From Blastocladiella emersonii ATCC 22665 (lineage: Eukaryota > Blastocladiomycota > Blastocladiomycetes > Blastocladiales > Blastocladiaceae), in contig JANHCV010000011.1 of NCBI GenBank assembly GCA_025594325.1, positions 682,001 through 746,000 on the forward strand: a stretch of 64,000 bases of DNA. The letters run 5' to 3'. Shown here one piece after another: positions 39,672 to 49,632 of this stretch; the first letter of the stretch is position 1, and each line of letters opens with the position of its first letter. A program made the position numbers and the translations under genes. Under the pieces are notes generated by a model, which searched no databases, had not been told where the DNA came from, and was given only the letters and a program-made list of their open reading frames with translations.

Positions 39672-42600
39672 TCACTCGCTCGTGCTACTCGCGGCCGCCG
39701 TCGCCGCTACCGCCGCGACAGCAGCAGGCACGACGGGCTCGCCGCTCTCGTCGAGCTCGACGACCTGCTCGCCGGCAGCCATGACGCGGTTCTGCGTGAG
39801 CTCCTCCTCGAGGGTGCCGCGGGACACGAACCGGACGACCGTGACCTCGCGCGTCTGTCCGGCGCGGACGGCGCGGGCGATGCCCTGGGTCTCGTAAGCG
39901 CGCGACGTGGCCTCGTCCTCGGCGAGGAACGGGTGGACGATCACGACGTGGTTGGCCTCGGTCAGGTGCAGGCCGGACACGCAGTCCTGGTTCGAGAGGA
40001 ACAGGACCTTGACGTCCGGGTTCTGCTTGAACGCCGACAGCGCGCGGCGCTTGCTCATGACGTTGCCGCCCAGCAGACTGGCGTTCTCGACGCCGAGCGT
40101 GTGGAACGCCTGCGAGATGAGCTTAGCGAGCCGGCGGAACTGGCAGAACAGGATCAGCTTGGCCGTCGGGTCCTGCGCGACCACGCGCTGCACGTACTTG
40201 ATGAGCGCGAGCACCTTCTGCCCGTACTTGCGCGCATCGGCCGCCGCCTGCTCGGCGCTGGCACTCGCGGCATCACCGTCGGCCTTGGCGTCGCCGCCCA
40301 TACGCGTGCGCGAGAAGGCGTCGACGTGCGCGCGGCACACGGCGCACCGGCTGCCGTCGAGGCTGCGCAGCTGCATCGAGCACGGGACGCAGTACAGGTG
40401 CCCACACGGCATCGTCATGGCCACCTCCTCGTTCTTTTCGGGCGAGTCGAAGCAGATCGGGCACGAAAACTCCTCGGCACGCGCCACCGACCCGAGCACC
40501 GTGTCGAGGAACGCGTGCGCCGCCGCCACCTCGCGCAGGTCCTGCGCCGCCTGGTCGTGCAGCGCACGCGCGTCGAGGAAGTGCCGCACGCGGTCGCGGA
40601 TCAGGCGCACCGTCTCCGCGGGCATCGTCGCGGGGAGCACCGTCGCGGAACCCGTCTCGGCGTGCGACGCCGCGGGCTGCTGAGGCTGCTGTGACTGCGG
40701 CGACATGGGCGCCTGCTGCTGCGACTGCGACTGCGACTGCGACTGGGACGCGCCAGCAGCGACGGGCGGCGCCGCGGGGAGGTCATCAGCGCGAAGCCCG
40801 CGACCGAGCGCCCAGCGCCGCGCCGCAGGCCACGCCGTGAGGATCTCGCCGATCTGGGCGCGGAGCGAGTCGATCTCCTGGGAGCGCGTCGCGATGGCGG
40901 CGCGGAACCGGGCCATGCGCACGAGGCGGTCGGCCTGGACGCGCTTGGACATTTCCTCGGCCGAGACCATGCCCATGTCCTCCTGGCCGTTGCCGTTGCC
41001 GCCGCCGGCAATCTCGCCGGCGAGCCCGTGGTGCTGGAGCGCCTGGAGCTGCGTGGCGCGGTCGCGGTGCGCGGCGGCGGCCGCGAGGGCGAGCTCCGTC
41101 GGCGTCAGGTGGACCCAGATCGTCGCGTACCGGACGGGCGGGAGGTGCAGGTCCGGGTTGGCGCGGCGGAAGAACTGGTTGAGGAACGCCTGGTGCGCGG
41201 CGCGGTGCTGGTGCGGCACGTTGCGGGCGTGGATGAGCTCGGCGAGCCGCGGGATCGCCGCGGTGCCGTCGAGGACGGGCGAGCCCGTGAGCCCGAGGAT
41301 GAACCGCGTGCGGACGCCCTTGATGAAGGCGCGCGTCTCGACGCCGAGCCGGCGCACCGCCGCCGAGATCTTGACGGCGGGCCGGCGCCGCGACCCCGCG
41401 CGCGCGTCCTCGTCGTCCTCGTCGTCGTCCTCGTTCTCCTCGCCGTACCCGCCGCGCCGGCGCGGGTTGACCATGTTCATGTCAACAAACTCGTGCATCT
41501 CGTCGACGATGACGCGGTGGAAGTAGATGCGCTCGAGCACCACGGACCCGCGCTGCTCGCCGAACGCTGCGCGCCCGCTGCGCGTCAGGTCGGCAATGTG
41601 CTCGGCGAGCGACCGCGCGAACCGCTCGGCCTCGGAAAGGCTGCGGCGCAGGCCGACCGTGTGGGCGATCGGGTCGATGGGCGACTGGTACTTGGGCTCG
41701 CCGATGAGCGCCGCGATCGCCGCGCGGTAGTTGGCGTTGGCGAGGAACGCCGAGCTGACGATGACGAGCGTGGCCGTGATGACTGCGTTCCACGACAGCG
41801 CGCGCCACTCAGCAATGGTGGTGATGGTCACGACGGTCGCGGACCGCGGCAGCGCCTTGGCCGCCTCGTCGCGCCACTGGTTGACGAGGTCGCTGCGCAC
41901 CACGACCAGCGTCGCGCTCGACGGCACGTACTTGCCGCGCTCGGCCGCGGGGATCCGGAGGTCGGCCGCGTGGCGCAGCGGGTTGGCGACGACGAGCGCG
42001 AGCGCCGTGACCGTCTTGCCGGCGCCGACGCGCGACGCGTCGATGGCGCCGGGGCACTCGATGGGCGGCGGCGGCGGGTCGAGCATGGGCGTCCACCGGT
42101 CGCGCCGGTAGAAGGCGTGCTCGCCAAAGTGGTACAGGTGGCCGTTGGGCCCGAGGCGGACGAACCGCGGCGCGCCCTCGGCCTGCTCGGGGACCGCGAC
42201 GCGCTGCTGCGCCACGTCGTTCTCGAGCCGCATCAGCCAGTCGATGGTGCGCTTCTGGTACGGGTACAGCTGCAGGCGGAACTCCTCGAGCGCGCGGTCG
42301 AGCGGCGACGGGCCCGCCGCCGGGTCGCGCACAAACTCGGCGTTCTGCACCTCGGGGATCGTGAGCTCGGGCGCCTTGTTGCTGTCGTCGCCCTGCGGCT
42401 CGCCGCCGTCTGCGCCCTCGCCGCTAGGACCGCCCTCGCCGCCGTCGGGGCCCGACGGACCTGAGGCACCGGCACCGCCAGCGGCGCGGTCGGCCTCGGC
42501 CGCCGCCTGCGCAGCCGCCCGCTCGGCGGCCTCCTGGGCGCGGCGCTGCATACGAGCGAGACGGCGCTGCTCCTTGCGCTCGACGCGCTCGCGGGCGCGG

Positions 42601-44926
42601 CGCATGCGCTCGACGAGGTTGCCCTCGGAGTGGAAGAGGGTGTAGATATCGAGCTCCTCGTCCGAGTTGTCCGAGTCGGGCTCCGACTCCGAGTCGGGCT
42701 CGGACGCGCTGCGGAAGTCGTCGGCGTTGATGCGGGCGGCGGCGCGCGCGTCCGTGTCGCTGCCGGAGATGGAGTCGTAGTACTGCGAGTAGCCGCGCGG
42801 CATGTACTCGGCGGCGGCCTCGTCGTTGCCGCCGGCCGCGGCGACGTGGGCGCGCGACCAGCCGGGGCGGAACAGGTCGAGCAGCTTGCGCAGCGTGGTG
42901 GTGACGCCGGCGGGGCGGTCGCGGAGCGCCGCGCGCACCGCGTCGATGCGCAGGTACGCCATCCAGCGGTACCGGAACCGCGCCTGGCCGCGCTTGTACC
43001 GCGCGTTGCGGACGGGGCGCACCACGACGTGCAGGAACGGCAGCATCGACTCGCGGATCCCGAGGAAGAAGCGCGGCGCGCCCTTGGGCTCGCACGTCAT
43101 GAAGTGGTCGCCGGCCGAGTCGGCGCGCACGAACCGGTGCAGCAGCTTGCGCGCGTCCGGGTCGGGCTTGGTCTCGCGCTCGTCGGCCGGGTCCGCGTCC
43201 TTGTACGGCGCGTCCGCCGCGAGCCGCCAGAACGCGAACGGGTACACGCAGCGGCGGAAGAAGTAGGCGCCGGTGAGCTCATTGCGGTACTCGGGGTCGC
43301 GGCCGACTATCGCGCTAAAGTCGTCGGGCCGAGACACGGCCGCGGCCACGGCGGCGGGCGTCCAGCCGTCGGCCGGCGCCGACTTGCGGAACATGACTGG
43401 GACGCGCTTCGCCGAGCGCCGGTGGTAGGCGCCGTATATGTGGTAGGCGAAGATGTGTCCGTGCGGGTCGGGATGGCGCCGCTGCCGATGCGAGACGCGC
43501 AGCACGGGCTCCTGGTGCATGGTGAACTCGCCGAGCACGGGCAGCTCGTCGCCGACGAAGTACCCCTCGTCGTCGAGGCCCTCGAGCGGCATGGGCAGGC
43601 GCGTGGAGTGCAGGCAGGTCTCGGAGCCGAGGTACAGCACTAGTTTTCGCGCCGTCAGCATCACGGCGTGCATGGGATCGCAAAAAGAGAGTCAAACGTA
43701 CGCGGCATCTCGTCGTTCTCGGCGTCCCCGGGGCGGCCGTTGGCGAGCGAGTCCTCGTCCTCGTCATCGACAAACTCGATCTCGTCGTCGTCCTCGTCGT
43801 CGTCGCTCCCGCCACCGTCACTCCCACCACCACCGCCGTCGCCGCCGTTGGGTGACGCCGACTTGCGGGCCTTAGCCTTGCCCTTGCCTTTACCGACAAA
43901 GTCGGACGTGGACATGCCGCTCGCGGCAGCCGCAGCAGCGACGGCGGCGGCCGAGGGCTTGCCGCGGCGCTTCTTGAGCTTCTTCTTGGGCCGGCCGTTG
44001 GCGTCGTCGAGCGCCGAGAAGGGCGGGTGGCGCGGGAACGGGTACCACCAGGCGCGGGCCTGGCGCTCGGCGGCCTGCATGCGCGACGCGACCACGGGGT
44101 CGGCGAGCAGCTCGGCGAGCTTGCGCTCCTCGTCGGGGTCGAGCAGGTCGTCGTCCTCGTCGTAGTCGAGATCGTCGTCCTCGTCATCGGCCTCGGCGCC
44201 GTTGGTGCCGCGGGTGGCGGCGTCGGCGGCGGCGAGCGCGCGGCGGTGCGCGCGGTTCATCGGGCCCATGGCGATCGGGTCGTCGAGCAGGCACGGGACG
44301 AACTTGGGCGCGGGCTTGGCCTTGCCCTTGCCCTTGCCCTTGCCCTTGGCGGCAGCGGTCTTGGTGGGCGACGCGGCGGGCGTCGACTTGGCGCTGGCGC
44401 CGGCCTTGCCCTTGGCGCGGCGGCGTGCGGCGGCTGTGGCCGGCTTGGCCGACGACTTGCCCGCGTACAGGTCGTCGTCCGAGTCGGCGGCGAGGAAGCT
44501 GTCCTCGCTGTCGTACTTGTTGGTGTTGCTGTCGGACGACCGGCGCGACCGGCGCGTGCGCTTCGCCGGCGGCGCAGCCACCTCCTCGTCGCTCTCGGGG
44601 GAGCTGGGCTCGCCGGCGCTCGCGGAGGACGGCGGATCAGGCACGTCCGAGAGGTCCGACGACGCAGCAGCGTCATCCTGGGCAGGAGTGGGCGACGACG
44701 AGGAGGCAGCCGGGCGGCCGTTGCGGCGGCGCTTGGTCGTGGCGGGAGCAGACGCGGCGGCGGCAGCAGCGGTGGCGCGCTTTCCGCTGGCCCTGGTGTT
44801 ACGCGCGGTGGTGGTGGCGGGCGGCGGCGGAGGCGAGTCCTCGGGCGCGCTCGACAGGTCCGAGAGCACGTCGACGTCCATGTCGTCGGAGGGCGGCGCG
44901 CGGGCGGCCGCACGTCTCGGCGGCAT
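39672..44926 (-). CDS. SNF2-family helicase with internal RING finger
   Basis: Two exons: 44926-43702 and 43639-39672, with a 62-bp intron (GTACGT...CTAG), giving about 1730 residues. The first ~410 residues are a disordered acidic/basic region (SDLSSAPEDS-like motifs, Gly-Lys repeats, KKLKKRRGKP as a likely nuclear signal). The SNF2 ATPase follows, with motif I ASRVGAGKT near 946, motif II VDEMHEF (DEMH instead of DEAH) near 1120 and motif III LGLTGSP. A C3HC4 RING is at about 1469-1510 (CPICFDSPEKNEEVAMTMPC, GHLYC, CRSxC-type end), inserted before the helicase C-terminal lobe (SNQDCVSGLHLTEA, QGIARAVRAGQTREVTVVRF). This layout resembles Rad5/Rad16/SHPRH-type ATPases that combine remodelling with ubiquitin ligation. 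An ATG at 43673 would give a 1333-residue exon-2-only protein, but it lies inside the predicted intron. Confidence 0.85.
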
Positions 44927-45177
44927 GGTGTGCAGGTGCAGGTCGATCCGTCGGGTTGATGCGTAGTCTGCTTTGAGTCAACCGTTGGGGGAGGGGAGAG
45001 AGAGCTTGCACGGCGCGGGGCCGGGCGGACCGGCCGGACAGTGAGGAGGCGCGCGGCGAAGTGACTCCCGCGACGCGCTCCCTGTCTCACATGTGTGCGC
45101 CGCATCTCAAGTGTCTCGCGCGACGCCGCCGCCGCCAAGTGTCCACACCGCAAAATCTATATTTTCTTCATGTCGCG

Positions 45178-46262
45178 TCACGGCTCGTACACGAGGAACG
45201 CGCGCTCCGACACGAGCTTCTGGACGCCGTCAGCGATAGCGACGAGCAGCGGGTGGCGCGGGTCGAGGGCGAGCGCGGGGTCGGCGCCCTCGACAAACTC
45301 GATGCGCGCGAGCGGGCACACGAGGCGCGACGTGCTGGTCACGAACGCGGCGGCCCACCGGTCGCGCTCGTCGAGCCGCGGGTGGTCGTACACGAGCGGG
45401 ACCTGCAGCGACTCGAGCACCGCAACCACGAGCTTGAGCACCGTCCCCGTCAGCACGTCCGACAGCGGCGCCGTGCGCACCTGCCACGCGGCGAACGGAC
45501 CCGACGATCCGGCGGCGGGCGAGACGCGCGGCTCGATTGTGAAAAAGTTACTCGACAGACCCTCGAACACGCGCCCACCGTCGACCAGCAGCACCTCGTT
45601 GACGTGTCCGCCGGCCATGTGCGTGTTAAGCACCTGCCGGTCGGCGACCCACTGCGAATCCTTGGCCTCGGCGTTCCCACGCGGCGAACCCGCAACCTTA
45701 GCGAGCGTGTGCTCGGGCTCGCGCGGTCCCGGTGGCGCGAGCGCCGCGCAGTGCACCGCGAGCGTGCCGTTGTCGGTCACGAGCCAGGTGATCTTGGTCT
45801 CGTCGGCAGCGTGCGCGTCGGGCAGCGGCGCCTCGAGGTGGTTGGCCGTGTAGTAGGCGCGCAGGGCAGCAGAAACGACGGGCTGCATCCACTGGCCGAG
45901 CGTGGTCGGGTCGGTCACGGCGGCGCGCAGCGCGGGCGTCGCCTCCTCGAACGACGTGGCCGCCTCCATCTTGGCCAGCGAGCTCGCGGTGCGCGCCACG
46001 TGGCCCGGGTAGTCCATGATGTGCGTGCGGAACACGGTGCTACGTTCGCACGGCGCTCGTTAGCGTGGCCGGCCGAGTGCAGCGGCCGGGAGGGTGCGTA
46101 CCGCGCGCCCGTGTAGGCGCCGCGCGGGAGCGACAGGATCCACGCGTTCGAGTCGGCCATCTCGCCGACCTTGACGGCAATCTCGCTGGCGACGGGGCCG
46201 CGCGTCTCGGCCGACCGCGGCGCCGTCCACTGCGCGGACACGGGGATCACGGTGGCGGGCAT
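45178..46262 (-). CDS. Class IV (fold-type IV) PLP-dependent aminotransferase-like protein
   Basis: Two exons: 46262-46102 and 46039-45178, with a 62-bp intron (GTACGC...GTAG), giving 340 residues. The join gives GAYTGARTVFRTHIMDYPGH. Family features are a candidate PLP lysine in NAEAKDSQWVADRQ, the strongly conserved NEVLLVDGGRVFEGLSSNFF segment (the dEal...G.v.Eg..sNiF motif), and a C-terminal VLESLQVPLVYDHPRLDE/AAFVTSTSRLVCPL region. Relatives are branched-chain aminotransferase, D-amino-acid aminotransferase and aminodeoxychorismate lyase; I cannot assign the substrate. An upstream in-frame ATG at 46343 would add 27 residues with a mitochondrial-targeting character (MYRLLGSIKPHLSPSSAP). 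Divergent from NTF2 across 388 bp. Confidence 0.82.
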
Positions 46263-46650
46263 GGTTGCAAGGTTGCGGATGGCTCGAACGGGTGCTGACG
46301 ACGGCGACAAGTGTGGTTTGATACTCCCGAGTAGGCGATACATGAGCGATGTAGCGGTTGACGATGGGGAGAGAGGCAGAGTGAAGCGGACGCTTGCTCG
46401 ACCGAAGACTGGCCCGATCGCGCCGCGAGAGCGCGCCAACGCGTTCCGGCAACACCTGCCACGGCCATCGCGTGCGGGTGACAGGCGCTTCGGTGCCGAT
46501 CCTCGCGACTTGCAGCCACCCGCTCCGGTCCCCTGCTGCGCGCCGCGCCCAGCGCCGCGCCCTGCCCGCTCGACTCTCCTCTGGCCCGCCATCGCCATCG
46601 TAGCCAGCTCGAGGAGTCTCGACGGAACGAACCAACTACTACTAGCAAAC

Positions 46651-47156
46651 ATGGCGGCGGATCCCAAGGCGGTCGCGAAGCAGTTCGTGGACTACTACTA
46701 CCAGATCTTCGACACGAACCGTGCCGGTCTGCGCCAGCTCTACGTACGCGCCGCGCCGCCCCTGCCTGTGGCGCATCGCTTACTCCACGCTGGCGTGTAG
46801 CGGGAGCACTCGATGATGTCGTTCGAGGGCACCGACCTGCAGGGCGTCAACGCCATCATGAACAAGCTCGAGAACCTGCCCTTTTCGCAGATCCAGCACC
46901 GCGTCCTGTCCGTCGACGCGCAGCCGTCCAACCCGACCGCCGGCTCGCTCCTCATCATCGTCACGGGCCAGCTGCTGGTACGCCGTGCTCTGCGGTGATC
47001 GCACGTCGCGATCGCTCTTGGGCTGACGCGCGCCCTCCTCGTGTGTAGACCAACGGCGAGTCCCAGCCCCTGTTCTACTGCCAGACGTTCCAGCTGATCC
47101 CCGAGAACAACTCCTTCTGGATCTACAACGACGTCTTCCGCCTCAACTACGGTTAA
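46651..47156 (+). CDS. NTF2: Nuclear transport factor 2
   Basis: Three exons: 46651-46743, 46801-46977 and 47049-47156 (introns 57 and 71 bp), 125 residues, the standard length of the family. Sequence landmarks: AKQFVDYYYQIFDTNRAGL, REHSMMSFEGTDLQGVNAIM, LPFSQIQHRVLSVDAQPS, LLIIVTGQLL and PLFYCQTFQLIPENNSFWIYNDVFRLNYG (in two parts). NTF2 imports Ran-GDP into the nucleus and binds FxFG nucleoporins. The cone-fold Phe and Tyr residues are all present. It lies 97 bp tail-to-tail from GPN2. Confidence 0.97.
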
Positions 47157-47253
47157 GCGCGTCGCCGTCGTGCACGGTCGCGTCGATTCACGCCGTGGGT
47201 GGGATGAATACACTGGTTTTCTGTTGCACACACACGCGTCACGGCCTCGCTCG

Positions 47254-48427
47254 TCATCCGCTCCGCTCCACAATGTCGTTGATCTGCACGGCCGGCGCCC
47301 TTGGTGGCGCACTACTTTCCTCGCCGTCGTCGCCACCCGCTGCAGCGGCCGCCATGACCTCGCGCTGGACGCGGTCCCACCGGTCAAACGCGTCCTCGTC
47401 GAGGTCCTCGTCGGGCTGCGCGCCGTAGCCCTCGCCGCCGTACACCTCTTCGGCGCCGCGGCGCGCGGCAAACTCGGCGTCGTACTTGTCGATGGCGTCC
47501 TGGACCGCGGCCGCGACGTCGATATCGCCGGCGACGGGCCCGTACGCGTACCCGACGGCCTTGTCGACGATGGCGAGCACGGCGTGGACGCACGTCGGGT
47601 CGTTGACGGCGAGCGGGACAAAGTTGACCATGGAGTAGTCGTCGAGCACGTCGCCCAGGGCGTGGTTGAGGCGCGCGAACCGGCGAAGGCGCGGGTCGCG
47701 GTCCAGGTCCTCGGCGAGCGAGGCCAGGTCCTGCGCGTCCGCGTAGTAGCCCAGGCGCCGGTTCAGGTGGCCGTACGCCGTGGTCAGGTCGACCTTGGAC
47801 AGCACGTTCACCTGCGGCAGCTCGAGCTGGAACATGGACTGCAGCGCGAACAAGACCACGGAAATGTACTTGGCCACGTCCGTGCAGTGGTGCGCGTCGA
47901 CGAGCTGGACGACGCAGAGCTATGTGGGCGAGCAGGGTTAGGTTGAGCGATTCCCATACATGGAGAGGGAGCGTACCCGGTGCCCGTCCTTGTTGAGGTG
48001 GTGCAGCAGGTCCTTGACGGCAGTGTGGTGCGAGTACAGCTCGACCTGGCCGGGAAAGTCGAAGATCAGGTAGTCGTCGCGGTAAGGTGCGAGCTGCTCG
48101 AGCAGCCAGTCGACGTTGGCGAGCAGGTACTCCATGCAGTACACGATGCCGCCGTTGGGGCCCAGGCCGAACGAGTCCATGGCGTCCTCGAGGCGGATCA
48201 GGTCGGCCAGGTTCACGGCGCACTCGTACGACAGGTGCTCGTTGGCGGGATCGAGGTTGACGACGACCGTCTTCCTATCGCTCGCGGTTAGAGTCTCTCT
48301 GGGCTCTGTTGAGGGAGGAGCAGCGGGATACTCACCGACCGAGCTCGTTGAGCACGCGGTGCATCGTGTGGCTGTATTCGGTCTTGCCCGACCCGGGCGG
48401 GCCGATCACCACCTGTCCGAACGCCAT
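47254..48427 (-). CDS. GPN2: GPN-loop GTPase 2
   Basis: Three exons: 48427-48336, 48274-47977 and 47919-47254 (introns 61 and 57 bp), 351 residues, close to the ~347 of yeast Gpn2. The P-loop is FGQVVIGPPGSGKTEY, the GPN loop is SFGLGPNGGIVYCMEYL, G3 is IFDFPGQVELY and G4 is NVLSKVDL. An Asp/Glu-rich C-terminus follows. GPN2 works with GPN1 and GPN3 in cytoplasmic assembly and nuclear import of RNA polymerases II and III. The gene starts at the first ATG; its 1205-bp upstream region is shared with the divergent fusion gene. Confidence 0.95.
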
Positions 48428-49632
48428 TGCAGCTGCTGATACGTTGCAGAGAGTCGTAGGGTTGCTGACGAGGAGAGAGGGGGGAAGGGCAGCGACGAGC
48501 GTCGAGAGACCGCGCTTCTCAATCACGCCGCGTCACGTTGAGCTAAAAATGGGCGCCGGCGCCACCGCCGCGGCGACGCAGCCACCACCACCGCCGCCGA
48601 CGCCGCGACGCTGCCGGGCCTTGCGGCCGTGAAGCGCGGCGCGAGGGAGACGGCACCCGCGAGCGCCGTGGCGGCAGTCCCGAGACCCTACGCAACACCA
48701 CGCATCGACACGAACGCATCGAGCCGCGCCCTCGCCCGACGTCGCCATCGCTGCCCCTCACCGCGATTGCTGCCGCGCGACAACTGCTGGGCCTGCCTCG
48801 ACTGCCGCGACTCTCTCCCACCGCGCCCCCGCCTCGCTTGCGGCTACTCCGAGAACCCGCACGCGCGCAACCGACCTCACCTGCCGCGGCAGCGCATCCG
48901 ATCGGTTTGCGCAGGGCCTCATCGCAGTGCAGCGCACCGCTGAGCGCTTGCCTCGCCGCAAAACGCTCCCGGCGCTGATCGGTGACGGCACGCCGCTGGC
49001 CCGGTGCTGACGGACAGACCCCCGACGCGGTTCCCGCGCGCCGTCCTCCTCCTGCGCCACCCTCGCGCGTCCGCGGCGTATGTATCCCTCTCCTCGTCGC
49101 CGTCTCGCAGCAGCATCGGTAGTCACGGTGGCAGTCACGGTGGTACCGCGTGTGCACGGCCGCCTGACCCTACCTTCCACGCTTCGACGCTGGCGGGTGC
49201 ATCCGAGTCTCATTGTCGGCACTTCCACTCGTGAGCGATGCGACGCGCGACGGAAGAACCATGGACCGGTCCTGAGGCGCGGCCGAGGGGCTGGAGGAAC
49301 GAGGGTCCCCGACTGAGACCCCGCGCTGAGACATTTTCGTGTGCTGCTGCTGCTGCGCCTCGGACCCGCCGACCGCGCGCACTCGCTCTCTCCCCCCCCT
49401 CTCTTCGATACTCCCGCAGCTGCTGCGAGACACGCGCATGATACCCCCTGCACTCGCATGAAAGACTGACCACCTACACGCGCACCACTCGAATCGACTC
49501 GCCCGACTTCCGCTTCACTTGTTGCAGCTGCCGCCCCTCGCCGCCTCTTGCCGCCGCACCTGCGCACCGCCGCCGCCACGCTACCGCCTACTACGCCTAC
49601 GACGACGGCAACGCCACCGCGACGCGACCACC
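48428..49632. promoter_or_regulatory. Long divergent intergenic region between GPN2 and the fusion gene
   Basis: 1205 bp without a supported gene. All open stretches are short, overlapping and low-complexity. It contains a short direct repeat, CAGTCACGGTGGTA-like (49125-49150), and C/T-rich stretches. It probably holds the promoters of both flanking genes; I cannot define elements. Confidence 0.45.

Noticed and set aside
43661-44926. Separate 421-residue acidic gene upstream of the SNF2 helicase
   Set aside because: The last 12 codons of this frame are intronic; a GTACGT...CTAG intron joins it in frame to the helicase exon, so one gene is more likely. Kept as an alternative only.
48543-49580. 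Several 100-270-codon frames in the GPN2/fusion-gene spacer
   Set aside because: They overlap on both strands, are low-complexity and have no splice-supported structure; treated as promoter DNA.
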